Origin: Pseudomonadota bacterium
GTDB taxonomy: Bacteria > Pseudomonadota > Gammaproteobacteria > Burkholderiales > Rhodocyclaceae
Reading direction: 5' to 3'
Length of the DNA stretch: 64,000 nt
NCBI GenBank assembly: GCA_018262235.1
Contig: JAGTRY010000002.1
Location: 43,431 to 107,430, forward strand
This document shows positions 9,015 through 18,428 of the stretch, piece by piece. Under the pieces are notes generated by a model. That model saw only the letters and a list, made by a program, of their open reading frames with translations. It was not told where the DNA came from and ran no database searches. The position numbers were made by a program, and so were the translations under genes. Positions within the stretch are counted from its first letter, which is position 1. The number at the start of each line of letters is the position of its first letter.

Positions 9015-9230
9015 TCAAGCGACCCGGGCGCCGGCCAGCAACAGGAAGCCGGCCGCAACAAACCGTACGCCGGCAAACACCATCTGCCCGGCAACATCGG
9101 GGCGGGCAATATGAAACAAGACGTAGCCTGCTTGATGGCGGGATAAGCACTTCCCCAAAGCAGACCACAGAAGCTGGCGAGGATGAAGAAAACGACAGGA
9201 TGGGCCAGAAAGTGTGTCTGCGGCAGGGTG
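9015..9230 (-). pseudogene. Remnant of an EamA-family exporter N-terminus
   Basis: Two minus-strand frames join to give the first two helices of an EamA/DMT transporter. One frame reads FILASFCGLLWGSAYPAIKQ and the adjacent frame continues GYVLFHIARPDVAGQMVFAG, then VRFVAAGFLLLAGARVA before a TGA at 9015. The junction around 9124-9131 looks like loss of one G from a run (AAGCAGGCTAC where AAGCAGGGCTAC would keep frame). The remaining roughly 220 residues of a normal EamA protein are absent; the lyase gene begins 92 bp further on. The gene is therefore both frameshifted and truncated. The divergent LysR gene was probably its regulator. Confidence 0.72.
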
Positions 9231-9341
9231 GTTCCAAAAAAAATGGGCGGGGGAGACACCCCACCCACGAGACACAGCAAGAACCAGAGCGATGCGTGAG
9301 CTCGTAGTCCTCTGCAACATTGTGGCTGGCGATTTTCATCC

Positions 9342-9372
9342 TATCAATTGCATTAGTATTGCAATATTGATA
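9342..9372. promoter_or_regulatory. Imperfect palindrome, candidate LysR operator
   Basis: A 31-bp AT-rich inverted repeat with left arm TATCAATTGCA and right arm TGCAATATTGATA, ending 8 bp before the LysR ATG at 9380. It contains several T-N11-A arrangements, as expected for LysR-family boxes, and lies between the regulator and the divergent EamA remnant. It contrasts sharply with the GC-rich surroundings. Binding is inferred. Confidence 0.6.
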
Positions 9373-9379
9373 AGTAAAA

Positions 9380-10297
9380 ATGAATCAATCTCCCATCATG
9401 GACTTTCGCCATTTCCGCTATTTCGTGACGGTTGCCGAGGAATTGCACGTTGCCCGGGCGGCGACACAGCTGGGAATGGCGCAACCGGCGCTGAGTCAGC
9501 ACATCCGCGCCCTGGAAGATCGCCTGGGCGTAAAGCTGTTCCTGCGTGCCAACCGCCGGATCAGCCTGACCGAGGCCGGTACGGCCTTTCTCGCCGAAGC
9601 GCGTGCGGCCCTGCATCATGCGGAACTGGCGACAAACGCCGCGCAGCGCGCAGCCCGTGGCGAGACAGGCAACGTGACCATCGGTTACGTCAGCAGTGCA
9701 CTGGCCGAACCGGCTTTTCTCACCGCGCTGTCAGCCTTCCGCAGCAGCCACCCGGATGTGGTGATCGAGATGCGCATGCGCCTGATGGCAGTCCACATCG
9801 AGGCCCTGCGCACCCAGGCCGTAGATATAGCGGTCACCCGTGGTCCCTTTCAGGACATTCCGGACGGCTACGAATCGTTTGTGCTCGCACGTCAGCCCAT
9901 GCTCGTGGCCGTGCCACAAAACCATCCGTTGAGCGCAGCGGAATCCATTGCCCTGCAAGACCTCAGCGAAGACACTTTCCTGCAACCGGAAGATCCGCCC
10001 GGCAAAGGCCTGGCCGATACCGTCAACCGGCTGTGCAGCGCCGCCCGTTTCACACCCCGGCGCAGCATGGTGGTCAACGAGATGGCCTCCGTCGTCGGTC
10101 TGGTCGCTGCGAGTCTTGGCGTGGCACTGCTACCCGCCTCGGCCACCACCATGCAGATGCCCGGCGTGGTCTATCGGCCATTGCGTGATGCCAGCGCGCT
10201 CTCCGAGATGCTGGTCGTGCATCGGCGCTTCGAGCGCTCGCCTGCGGTACGTGCCCTGCTGACGCGGCTGCGTGCCGATGCTATCGCGGTGGATTAG
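9380..10297 (+). CDS. LysR-family transcriptional regulator
   Basis: A 305-residue regulator. The N-terminal helix-turn-helix reads LHVARAATQLGMAQPALSQHI and is followed by the usual linker helix. Residues about 95-295 form the periplasmic-binding-like effector domain (VTIGYVSSALAEPAFL; AVDIAVTRGPF). The ATG at 9380 is used; an internal ATG at 9398 (MDFRHFRYF) is equally possible and would match many family members. The normal target, a divergent EamA exporter, is broken, so the regulator may be orphaned or act elsewhere. Confidence 0.93.
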   Translation: MNQSPIMDFRHFRYFVTVAEELHVARAATQLGMAQPALSQHIRALEDRLGVKLFLRANRRISLTEAGTAFLAEARAALHHAELATNAAQRAARGETGNVTIGYVSSALAEPAFLTALSAFRSSHPDVVIEMRMRLMAVHIEALRTQAVDIAVTRGPFQDIPDGYESFVLARQPMLVAVPQNHPLSAAESIALQDLSEDTFLQPEDPPGKGLADTVNRLCSAARFTPRRSMVVNEMASVVGLVAASLGVALLPASATTMQMPGVVYRPLRDASALSEMLVVHRRFERSPAVRALLTRLRADAIAVD

Positions 10298-10306
10298 CGC
10301 CCCCGT

Positions 10307-11737
10307 TCAGAAGGGCGGCGCTATCGCTTCAGCATAATCGTAGAGGGCGCCAAGAATCGCCTCGCCGCGCTCGTCAGCCGCCTCGGAAAGCGTATCGATC
10401 TGCTCGAAGAAGGCTGTCAGCGAGCGCGCACCGTTGGCCCCTTCATGCAGACACGCCACGCGATGGGCTTCCCAGCGGGCCTGCTCTGACGCATCCAGAC
10501 TGGCCGGAAAATTACGGGCACGGTAGCGGAAAAAGATTTCTTCGAGGCGTGCATCCTGAAAACTCACGCGCGCCTCGCCCAGTTGCTCCGGCGTCAGCCC
10601 ACGCAACTGGTTGAGCGTGCGCCGGTCGCCGTTGCCGACGAAGCCACCGTAGAGGTCTTCATCCACGTCCGTAGCCCCCTCTTCGGCCGGGCGCTGGAAC
10701 ACTGCCGCCCATTTGGCGGCAAGAGCCGGCAGGCGACGTGCCTGATCGGCATGAATCAATGCTTGCGGAATATCGATCTGCCAGCGCGCAACAACTTCCG
10801 GGCTGAGGATCTTGAGGTTGGCAACGACAATCGGTGACTTGTTGATATGGATGGTCTTCACCGGCAGACGGCTCACACCTTCAGGCAGATCGGCCGCCTT
10901 GGTAAACATGCGTGTGCGGATTTCGTCAGCTGACAACTCCGCCAGCGCTTCCGGATCGCACGCCAGATCCCACACGATGATTTCGTTCTTGTTGGTCGGG
11001 TGCTGTGCCAGCGGCCAGACTATCGCCATGCAACCGCGTTCCGGACCGAACATGCCGGAGATGTGCAGCAACGGCTTCGGGTTGAGCAGATCGATTTCCT
11101 TGAGCACCGCCTCCTTCTTGCGCAGTGCCAGACAGAAATCCCAGAGTTTGGGCTGTTTCGATTTGATCAGCCGGGCCAGTGCGATCGTGGCATGCACATC
11201 GGAGAGCGCATCGTGCGCCGCCTCGTGCAGCAGCCCATTGGCCTGGGTGAGATGTTCGAGCTTGAAGGACGGACGGCCGTCTTCATGCTTCGGCCATTCG
11301 ATGCCTTCGGGCCGCAGCGCCCAGGTGGTGCGCACCACATCGAGCAGATCCCAGCGCCCGCAATCGTTCTGCCATTCGCGCGCATACGGATCGATCAGGT
11401 TGCGCCAGAACATGAAACGCGTGACTTCGTCATCGAAGCGGAGGGTGTTGTAACCCACGCCAATCGTGCCGGTCTCGGCCAATTCACGCTCGATGACGGC
11501 GGCAAACTGGTGCTCGGGCATGCCCTGCTCCACACAGGTCTGCGGCAGGATTCCGGTGAGCAGGCAGGACTCCGGGTCAGGCAGGTAATCCGGCGCCGGC
11601 TGACAGTAACACATCAGCGGCTCACCGATCTCGTTCAGGTCCGCATCGGTACGAATGCCCGCAAATTGCGCCGGGCGATCACGCCGCGGGGAAATACCGA
11701 AGGTTTCGTAATCGTGCCAGAAGAAGGTGTTGGGCAT
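10307..11737 (-). CDS. sbcB: Exodeoxyribonuclease I
   Basis: A 476-residue 3'-5' single-strand DNA exonuclease used in recombination and mismatch repair. The N-terminal DEDDh exonuclease motifs are FFWHDYETFG (Asp-x-Glu) and EAAHDALSDVHAT (His and final Asp). The C-terminal half is the SH3-like and helical ExoI domain (KPLLHISGMFG; LYGGFVGNGDRR). The family N-terminus MPNTFFWHDYE fixes the start at 11737; the open frame extends to 11866 through alternative starts (11773, 11797). It is convergent with the LysR gene. Confidence 0.94.
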   Translation of the reverse strand: MPNTFFWHDYETFGISPRRDRPAQFAGIRTDADLNEIGEPLMCYCQPAPDYLPDPESCLLTGILPQTCVEQGMPEHQFAAVIERELAETGTIGVGYNTLRFDDEVTRFMFWRNLIDPYAREWQNDCGRWDLLDVVRTTWALRPEGIEWPKHEDGRPSFKLEHLTQANGLLHEAAHDALSDVHATIALARLIKSKQPKLWDFCLALRKKEAVLKEIDLLNPKPLLHISGMFGPERGCMAIVWPLAQHPTNKNEIIVWDLACDPEALAELSADEIRTRMFTKAADLPEGVSRLPVKTIHINKSPIVVANLKILSPEVVARWQIDIPQALIHADQARRLPALAAKWAAVFQRPAEEGATDVDEDLYGGFVGNGDRRTLNQLRGLTPEQLGEARVSFQDARLEEIFFRYRARNFPASLDASEQARWEAHRVACLHEGANGARSLTAFFEQIDTLSEAADERGEAILGALYDYAEAIAPPF

Positions 11738-12119
11738 GGTGGCCTGTGGTGCAGTCCGGAAAAGTACCGGCATTCTACGTGATGGCGAATTCGCGGGCAT
11801 GACAACTCCGAATGCTGTGTTTAAGCTTGCACATTCAAGTCTTGTCACCCCCACGTGCCGATCCACTGCAATATTTTCGGCCTGATTGGCCCGGTCTTTT
11901 TGGGACTTCTGCTCATCCTCACCGATGGGCAGCTAGGCTGTGGCCTTTATCTGACGGGAGTTTGCGGGGGATCACTGGAAAAACCAGCATTCACCAAGCT
12001 TGCCTGAAAGACTGTCAGTCACTACCCTTACGGGCCTACCGGCGGAAGCGCTCCTGACCGATACTCTGCAATGAAACAAGCGACTGATTTTTCCCCAACC
12101 ATCGACAACGGAGCATAGC
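11738..12119. other. Intergenic region between sbcB and the FHA-EAL gene
   Basis: 382 bp separating two divergent genes. It must contain promoters for sbcB (minus) and the FHA-EAL gene (plus). I see no convincing -35/-10 pair, RNA structure or small gene. A GGAG at about 12110 serves the downstream GTG start. Confidence 0.5.
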
Positions 12120-13223
12120 GTGGAAAGGCAATGGTTCCTGGAGTCGATCTCGACAGACGGGTCACGGGTCACCCACACCATCACCCAGCTGCCTTTCCGG
12201 GTCGGTCGGGATCCGGAAAACGATCTGGTGGTGCCAACCCTCGGCCTCTCCCGCCACCACGCCCTGCTCACGCCCGACATCTCGGGCCGCATCCGCCTGA
12301 CCGATCTGAACAGTACCAACGGCAGTTTCGTGAATCGCCGCCGCATTGATGGATCCTGTCTGCTCGATGAGAACGACATCGTGCACTTCGGCACAGCCGA
12401 ATTCCGCCTGCGTCTCCGCCAGAAAGATCAGGCGCACCTGCTGTCTGCCAGCGACATGCACACCATGCTGGTTCCCATCGGCATGGAGCTTTCCGAGCTG
12501 TTCGTCCCCAACGAGGCCGAGTTCCTCGATTTGCTCGATGGTCACGCCATTTCAGGCGCGGCCCAGCCCATTGTCACCATGCAGGACCGCACGATCTTCG
12601 CCTACGAATTGCTGGGCCGAGCCAACCACCCTTTACTGCCCGCCGCGCCGATCCGTCTGTTCGAACTGGCCAGCATGCTGGATCGTGAAGAGGAATTGAG
12701 CATGGCTTTCCGCAAGTTCGGCCTCACAGTGATTGCCCCGCGTCTGAAGGGCTTTCCGCTGTTCGCCAACACCCATCCGAAGGAAACTTTCAGCGAAGCG
12801 TTTTTCACTTCGCTGGTCAGCCTGCGGCGTACTTTGCCAGACCTTGATCTGGTCATCGAGATCCATGAAACAGCAGTCACCGAAACCCGGCGCCTGCTGG
12901 AACTGGTCGCCCGTTTGAATGACATCGGCGTGCGCTTTGCCTTCGACGATTTCGGCGCAGGTCAGGCACGCCTGAATGAACTGGGTGAAGCCCCGGCACA
13001 CTTCGTGAAATTCGACATCGGCCTGATCCATGACATCCATCTGGCCAGTGCGCGCAAGCAGCGGGTAGTCCGCGATCTCGTCAAACTGGTGCTGGACCTT
13101 GGTTCGGTCCCCCTGGCCGAAGGCATCGAGATGGAAGCCGAAGCCCAGATCTGCCAGGACATGGGCTTCCAGCTCATCCAGGGTTTTCTCACCGGCAAAC
13201 CGATTCCGGTGGAAAACATTTGA
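12120..13223 (+). CDS. FHA-EAL fusion protein (putative c-di-GMP phosphodiesterase)
   Basis: A 367-residue cytoplasmic protein. Residues about 10-100 form a forkhead-associated domain with its hallmark residues (FRVGRDPENDLVV, LSRHHA, NSTNGSFVN), which binds phosphothreonine peptides. Residues about 140-360 form an EAL domain. The EAL signature is ELL (YELLGRA). The metal and catalytic positions look kept: Asn in FANTHP, Glu in VIEIHET, DDFGAG, Lys-x-Asp in VKFDIGL, AEGIE and QGF. It could therefore hydrolyse c-di-GMP under control of a phosphorylated partner, or act as a c-di-GMP receptor. The start is GTG with GGAG upstream. Confidence 0.85.
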   Translation: MERQWFLESISTDGSRVTHTITQLPFRVGRDPENDLVVPTLGLSRHHALLTPDISGRIRLTDLNSTNGSFVNRRRIDGSCLLDENDIVHFGTAEFRLRLRQKDQAHLLSASDMHTMLVPIGMELSELFVPNEAEFLDLLDGHAISGAAQPIVTMQDRTIFAYELLGRANHPLLPAAPIRLFELASMLDREEELSMAFRKFGLTVIAPRLKGFPLFANTHPKETFSEAFFTSLVSLRRTLPDLDLVIEIHETAVTETRRLLELVARLNDIGVRFAFDDFGAGQARLNELGEAPAHFVKFDIGLIHDIHLASARKQRVVRDLVKLVLDLGSVPLAEGIEMEAEAQICQDMGFQLIQGFLTGKPIPVENI

Positions 13224-13340
13224 GACGATCAGCGCCGAGCACCTGATCACTGTGGCGTAAAAGCGCCTGCAAACACGGATTTGTCATGCGAGGTTTCGCC
13301 TGTGCTTTTTCAGCAGCGCGTTCCCCCGTATCATCTCGCC

Positions 13341-14249
13341 ATGCAAAAGCTTCTTGCCCGTCTCGACAATCCCTGGTTGTTGCTCGTTCTCACTGCCTTG
13401 TTCTGGTCGGGCAACTGGGTGGTCGGGCGCGGCTTTCGCGGTGACGTACCGCCCGTGGCACTGGCTTTCTGGCGCTGGCTGCTTGCGCTGGCCTGTGTCC
13501 TGCCGCTGGCCTGGCCCCATCGTGCCCAGGCCTGGCCAGCATTGCGCATCCACTGGCCAATCCTCACGCTGCTGGCTTTGCTTGGCATCACCGGCTACAA
13601 CACGCTGGCTTATTTCGGCCTGCAATACACCACCGCGACCAATGGCGTGTTGCTCAATTCCTTCATCCCCATCGTGATCATCGGCCTGAGCTGCGCTTTT
13701 CTGGGCAAGCGCCTGCGTGTCCTGGAAGGGATTGGCGTCAGCGTCTCGCTGGCCGGCGTCACCGTGATCGTGGCACATGGCGAGCTGGCCCGGCTGGCCA
13801 GTCTCACTTTCAATCCCGGCGATCTATGGATCATGGTTTCGGTGTTCGTGTGGGCCGGCTACACGCTGCTGCTGCAACGCCGCCCGGCTGGCCTGCATCC
13901 GATGCTGCTGCTGGCCCTGCTCACGGCCATCGGTACTCTCGGCCTGCTCCCCTTCTACCTCTGGGAGCTGGGCCACGGACGTTTCATCCACGCAACCTTG
14001 CCAGCCCTGGCCGGCATCGCCTATTGCGGGATCTTCCCCGCCTTTCTCGGCTATGTGTTCTGGAACCGTGCGGTCGCCCAGGTCGGTGGCGCCACGGCGG
14101 GACTCTTCATCCATCTGATGCCAGTCGCCACACCCATGCTTTCAGCATTATTCCTCGGTGAAGCGCCACAGCTCTACCACTTTGCCGGCATGGCGCTGAT
14201 CATTGGCGGGATCTTCCTCTCCACCCGACCGGCTCAGCCTCGTCGCTGA
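13341..14249 (+). CDS. EamA/DMT-family exporter
   Basis: A 302-residue inner-membrane protein with ten predicted helices in two five-helix EamA repeats. The first begins PWLLLVLTALFWSGNWVVGRG; the second begins near GDLWIMVSVFVWAGYTLLLQR. Each ends with the usual FLGEAP- or FLGKRL-type loop. The ATG at 13341 is preferred to a TTG at 13281 because it starts just before helix 1, although the upstream Shine-Dalgarno is weak. The exported metabolite is unknown. Confidence 0.9.
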   Translation: MQKLLARLDNPWLLLVLTALFWSGNWVVGRGFRGDVPPVALAFWRWLLALACVLPLAWPHRAQAWPALRIHWPILTLLALLGITGYNTLAYFGLQYTTATNGVLLNSFIPIVIIGLSCAFLGKRLRVLEGIGVSVSLAGVTVIVAHGELARLASLTFNPGDLWIMVSVFVWAGYTLLLQRRPAGLHPMLLLALLTAIGTLGLLPFYLWELGHGRFIHATLPALAGIAYCGIFPAFLGYVFWNRAVAQVGGATAGLFIHLMPVATPMLSALFLGEAPQLYHFAGMALIIGGIFLSTRPAQPRR

Positions 14250-14259
14250 GCCACCATTG

Positions 14260-14304
14260 ACCGCAGCCGGTCCAGCGCATCCCCGCGCCTCAAGCGACTG
14301 CGGT
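14260..14304. terminator. Nested hairpin between convergent genes
   Basis: Arms ACCGCAG (14260-14266) and CTGCGGT (14298-14304) enclose an inner GCGC-N6-GCGC stem, followed by TCTTTA on the plus strand. It lies between the EamA stop and the convergent oxidoreductase stop and could terminate the EamA transcript. The U-tract is poor. Confidence 0.35.
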
Positions 14305-14321
14305 TCTTTACGCCGACAAGA

Positions 14322-15815
14322 TCAACCCGCCAAGCCTGCGGTCCCGGCGTAGTGGGCGATGCTGCCGCGTGCGCCCTGCCTGTCCAGACTCGTCAATGCC
14401 AGCATCAATTCGGCCCGGAAGCCGGCATGCGAAGCCAGCGCAGGCGGAAAGATGTCTTCCAGTCCGAGCAGGAAATTCGCAAGACACATATTGTCGCCCC
14501 CGCTCAGATTGGCCAGCTCCGTGAGCTTTGCAGCCATCGGATCATTGATCGCGTAACTCAGGCCCGCATCGGAACGCCCCAGCAGAAAACGCATCCAGGC
14601 CGCAACCGCCAGGGTCAGGCGGCGATATGACGCGCCCGCTGCAATACGCTCGGCAATGGTCCCAAGCAGGCGCGGCGGCAACTTGAGGCTTCCGTCAGAG
14701 GCAATCTGCATGGTCTTGTGCTTGAGGTTCGGATTGGCGTAGCGCATCAGCAACTGGTCGCGATACGCCGCCCGGTCAAAACTGTCCGGCACAGTCAGGG
14801 TGGGCGCAATTTCCTCGGTCATCATGGCATGGATCAGCTTGTACATATCCGGATCCGCGATGGCCTGGTCTACCGTCTCGAAACCACCCAGCACGCCCAG
14901 ATAAGCCATGGTGGAATGCGTGCCGTTGAGCATGCGCAGTTTGGCGAGTTCATAAGGAATGACATCGTCAACCAGCATGGCACCAACCTTCTCCCAGGCA
15001 GGTCGTCCGGCCGCGAAGTTGTCCTCGATCACCCACTGGCGGAAAGATTCGCCAGGTACCGGCCAGGCATCACGGCAGCCGGTGATGCGCGCGACGATGT
15101 CACGAATCTCGTCCGTGGTGGCCGGCACGATACGGTCGACCATGGTGCAGGGGAAGCGCACCGACTCGGCGACCCACTTGCCCAGCTCGGGATCGATAGC
15201 GTGCGCATACTGAACCACCACGTTGCGGAGGATCTTGCCATTGTGTGCAAGGTTGTCACAGGAAAGCACGGTGAAAGGATTGTCGCGACGCGTGCGCAGC
15301 GCGGCGACGAGGTAGCCCGGCACACTCTTGGGCGTGTCGGGGTTCAGCAGGTCATGCTGTACGGCCGGGTGCTTGAAATCCAGACCATTGGTCTTGGCGT
15401 CGTAGCAGTAACCTTTCTCGGTCACCGTCAGTGACACGATGCGCACCCGCGGGTCACGCATCTGGGCCAGCACCTCGGCCTGTTGGCGCGGCGCCACCAG
15501 CACCTTGCGGATGGCCCGCACCACCTGCACCTGCTGACCATCGCGATCACTGGTCAGCACGCTATAGAGATTGTCCTGCTCGGCCAGGGCTTGCTGCATG
15601 GCCGGTTCATCGAGCACCGTGACGCCACAAATCCCCCAATCACCCCCCGCGGCCAGCATGGCCTGTTCGGTGTAGACGGCCTGGTGGGCACGGTGAAAGT
15701 TACCCAGCCCAAGGTGGACAATGCCGATGGCCGGCTCGCCAAGCGCGCCTCCAAGCAGATGGGATTGCAAGGCGGGCAATTGCGCGGCGCCCAGGCGCGG
15801 TAGTGAAGTACTCAT
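14322..15815 (-). CDS. Mannitol dehydrogenase-family D-mannonate oxidoreductase (fructuronate reductase)
   Basis: A 497-residue long-chain polyol dehydrogenase. The N-terminal Rossmann motif is IVHLGLGNFHRAHQAVY, and the catalytic Lys-Asn-His signature is KLRMLNGTHSTMAYLG. Length and context point to UxuB-type activity, reduction of D-fructuronate to D-mannonate, the substrate of the divergent ManD enzyme. Mannitol or other polyol specificity cannot be excluded from sequence alone. The ATG at 15815 follows a GGAAAGG element; the open frame reaches 15869. It probably shares the palindromic operator at 15878-15895 with manD. Confidence 0.87.
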   Translation of the reverse strand: MSTSLPRLGAAQLPALQSHLLGGALGEPAIGIVHLGLGNFHRAHQAVYTEQAMLAAGGDWGICGVTVLDEPAMQQALAEQDNLYSVLTSDRDGQQVQVVRAIRKVLVAPRQQAEVLAQMRDPRVRIVSLTVTEKGYCYDAKTNGLDFKHPAVQHDLLNPDTPKSVPGYLVAALRTRRDNPFTVLSCDNLAHNGKILRNVVVQYAHAIDPELGKWVAESVRFPCTMVDRIVPATTDEIRDIVARITGCRDAWPVPGESFRQWVIEDNFAAGRPAWEKVGAMLVDDVIPYELAKLRMLNGTHSTMAYLGVLGGFETVDQAIADPDMYKLIHAMMTEEIAPTLTVPDSFDRAAYRDQLLMRYANPNLKHKTMQIASDGSLKLPPRLLGTIAERIAAGASYRRLTLAVAAWMRFLLGRSDAGLSYAINDPMAAKLTELANLSGGDNMCLANFLLGLEDIFPPALASHAGFRAELMLALTSLDRQGARGSIAHYAGTAGLAG

Positions 15816-15877
15816 ATAGCAGGCCTTTCCAGAAGATTGATCGGATTGTGTGCGTCTATTCAAAAACACGCTTGAAC

Positions 15878-15895
15878 ATACTAATATGTTAGTAT
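15878..15895. promoter_or_regulatory. Perfect palindrome, candidate GntR/FCD operator
   Basis: ATACTAA-TATG-TTAGTAT, a perfect inverted repeat in an AT-rich patch between the divergent oxidoreductase and mannonate dehydratase genes. Its size and symmetry suit a GntR-family dimer. The GntR/FCD regulator at 20337 in the same island is the obvious candidate. Binding is inferred. Confidence 0.6.
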
Positions 15896-16002
15896 AGTAT
15901 CATTTCAATCACACATTTGCGAGCGCTCAGCTAAAAGGCGATAGCCCACGGGAACACCTCCCGGCACAGCGCTCCTCCTACTCACCGGATGAAAGGCCAA
16001 CA

Positions 16003-17208
16003 ATGAAAATCACCCACGCCGAAGTCATCGTCACCTGCCCAGGCAGGAACTTCGTCACGCTCAAGATAACCACCGATCAGGGCGTACATGGCCTGGGGGA
16101 TGCCACCCTGAACGGCCGCGAACTCTCGGTTGCTTCCTATCTGCGTGACCACATCTGCCCGCTGCTGATCGGTCGCGACCCGCGCCGCATCGAAGACACC
16201 TGGCAATACCTCTACAAGGGCGCCTACTGGCGCCGCGGCCCGGTGACCATGTCGGCCATCGCTGCGGTGGACATGGCCCTGTGGGACATCGCCGGCAAGA
16301 TGGCCAACATGCCGGTGTATCAATTGCTGGGCGGCGCTTCGCGTGAGCACGTGATGGTCTACAGCCATGCCACCGGCCGTGACATTCCGGAAACCCTGGA
16401 TGCCTTTGCCAAATATCAGGACAAGGGCTTCAAGGCGATCCGCGCCCAATGCGGCGTACCGGGCATGAAGTCGGTCTATGGCGTCTCCAAGGGCGGCGCC
16501 TACGAGCCGGCCACCAAGGGCTGGCCCGAAGAGCAATCCTGGTCGACCGAAAAATATCTCGATTTCGTACCCAAGCTCTTTGCGGCGATCCGCGACAAAT
16601 TCGGTTTCGACACCCATCTGCTGCACGACGTGCATCACCGCCTCACCCCCATCGAAGCAGCCCGTCTCGGCAAATCGATCGAAGACTACCGGCTGTTCTG
16701 GATGGAAGACCCGACGCCCGCGGAGAATCAGGAAGCCTTCCGCCTGATCCGCCAGCACACCGTCACCCCCATTGCCGTCGGTGAAGTGTTCAACAGCATC
16801 TGGGATTGCAAGCAGCTCATCGAAGAGCAGCTGATCGACTACATCCGCACCACCATCACGCATGCAGGTGGCATCACGCACATGCGCCGGATTGCCGACT
16901 TCGCGGCGATGTATCAGGTCCGCACCGGTAGTCACGGCCCTTCGGACCTGTCCCCGGTCTGCATGGGTGCGGCCCTGCACGTTGATCTCTGGGCGCCGAA
17001 CTTCGGCATGCAGGAATACATGGGCTACCACGCCGAAACCATGGAGGTTTTCCAGTGTGCCTGGTCGTTCAAGGATGGCTTCATGCATCCGGGCGACGCG
17101 CCGGGCCTGGGGGTGGAGATCGACGAGAAGCTCGCCGCGAAGTATCCCTATGAGCCAGCCTACCTGCCGGTAGCCCGGCTGGAAGACGGCACGCTGTGGA
17201 ACTGGTAG
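16003..17208 (+). CDS. manD: D-mannonate dehydratase, enolase superfamily (ManD/RspA type)
   Basis: A 401-residue enzyme expected to dehydrate D-mannonate to 2-keto-3-deoxygluconate. N-terminal capping domain residues about 1-115 start [14 protein letters not shown]. The barrel carries the expected metal ligands: Asp in [11 protein letters not shown], Glu in [11 protein letters not shown] and Glu in AVGEVFNS. The IRAQCGVPG and [10 protein letters not shown] segments are typical of the ManD/RspA subgroup. This subgroup includes members with low or no mannonate activity, but the divergent mannonate oxidoreductase and downstream TRAP transporter support a real uronate pathway role. Confidence 0.9.
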   Translation: MKITHAEVIVTCPGRNFVTLKITTDQGVHGLGDATLNGRELSVASYLRDHICPLLIGRDPRRIEDTWQYLYKGAYWRRGPVTMSAIAAVDMALWDIAGKMANMPVYQLLGGASREHVMVYSHATGRDIPETLDAFAKYQDKGFKAIRAQCGVPGMKSVYGVSKGGAYEPATKGWPEEQSWSTEKYLDFVPKLFAAIRDKFGFDTHLLHDVHHRLTPIEAARLGKSIEDYRLFWMEDPTPAENQEAFRLIRQHTVTPIAVGEVFNSIWDCKQLIEEQLIDYIRTTITHAGGITHMRRIADFAAMYQVRTGSHGPSDLSPVCMGAALHVDLWAPNFGMQEYMGYHAETMEVFQCAWSFKDGFMHPGDAPGLGVEIDEKLAAKYPYEPAYLPVARLEDGTLWNW

Positions 17209-17377
17209 CCATGCAAACGCGATCTCTCATCAGCAAGGGGTCGAGCCGTATTTCGGGACATGACAAAACTTTTTAGAGCTTATCCGTGGTCACTGCCGGT
17301 GGTCTTGCCAGAAAGCACTCAATGACAATGACATCCGGTGTGTAGCCCATCTCACCACCATGAAAAGGAGACTCACC

Positions 17378-18358
17378 ATGAGGCGTGCAATGCAAGGAAT
17401 GGCCGTAGCCCTGTTAGCCCTGGGCTGCATGCAAGGCGCACTTGCGCAGCAGAAGATCGAGCTGCGTGCGGCAGATTACTGGGACGATGAATATCCGACA
17501 GTGCGTGGCATCAAGAAATTCGCTGAGCTGCTCAATCAGCGCACGAACGGCCGGATCACGATGAAGGTTTTTTCCAGCGGCGCACTGGGCACCGAAAAGG
17601 AAACCCTTGAGCAAGTGAAGGTTGGCGCCCTTGATCTGGTACGCGTCAATATTTCGCCGATGAACAACATCTGCCAGGAAACGCTGGTGCCCACGCTGCC
17701 CTTCCTGTTCCGGTCTATCGACCATATGCACAAGGCACTGGACAGTGCGATTGGTGACGAGATTCTCGCCTCCTGTGATCCGCAAGGCTATGTCGGCTTG
17801 GCCTATTACGATAGCGGCGCGCGCTCCATCTATACGAAGAAGCCCATCCGCACGATTGCCGACATGAAGGGCATCAAGCTTCGCGTGCAGCAATCCGACC
17901 TGTGGGTTTCGCTGGCCGGCGCAATGGGTGCCAACGCCACCCCGATGCCGATGGGAGAAGTCTATACCGCCTTCAAGACAGGTCTGGTGGACGCTGCGGA
18001 AAACAACATCCCCTCCTATGAAAGCTCGAAGCATTTCGAAGTCGTGAAGTACTACTCGCAAACCGAGCATTCGATGGCGCCCGAAGTGGTGATGTTCTCC
18101 AAACGGATCTGGGACAAATTGTCTCCGCAAGATCAGAAACTGATCCGTCAGGCTGCCAAGGATTCCGTCCCCTTCCAGCGCCAGTACTGGGCGGAGCGTG
18201 ATGCGAAATCCCTCAAGATCGTTCTGGATGGTGGTGCCCATATCGTGTCGGATGTGGACAAGAAATCCTTTCAGGACGCAATGGGTCCGGTCTACGCAAA
18301 GTTCGTCACGACGCCGAAGCTGAAGGAATTGGTCAAGCGTATTCAAGACGTGAAGTAA
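17378..18358 (+). CDS. TRAP transporter substrate-binding protein, DctP family
   Basis: A 326-residue periplasmic binding protein. A signal peptide occupies residues 1-24 (ending GALAQ). The DctP hallmark region [20 protein letters not shown] carries the conserved Arg that pairs with a carboxylate ligand, followed by [17 protein letters not shown]. The ATG at 17378 follows an AAAGGAGA element that lies inside a longer frame starting at 17360. With its two membrane partners downstream and uronate enzymes upstream, the likely ligand is a hexuronate or hexonate. Confidence 0.92.
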   Translation: MRRAMQGMAVALLALGCMQGALAQQKIELRAADYWDDEYPTVRGIKKFAELLNQRTNGRITMKVFSSGALGTEKETLEQVKVGALDLVRVNISPMNNICQETLVPTLPFLFRSIDHMHKALDSAIGDEILASCDPQGYVGLAYYDSGARSIYTKKPIRTIADMKGIKLRVQQSDLWVSLAGAMGANATPMPMGEVYTAFKTGLVDAAENNIPSYESSKHFEVVKYYSQTEHSMAPEVVMFSKRIWDKLSPQDQKLIRQAAKDSVPFQRQYWAERDAKSLKIVLDGGAHIVSDVDKKSFQDAMGPVYAKFVTTPKLKELVKRIQDVK

Positions 18359-18428
18359 GGAACGCTCTTGATCACCCGTCCGGGCGGAAACGCCCGGACT
18401 CATCTGACGTGCCGCTGGAGAATCAACG

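Noticed and set aside
8087..9307. A 406-codon open frame opposite the lyase 5' end and the EamA remnant
   Set aside because: Arg/Gln-rich shadow without any motif; it spans two unrelated minus-strand elements.
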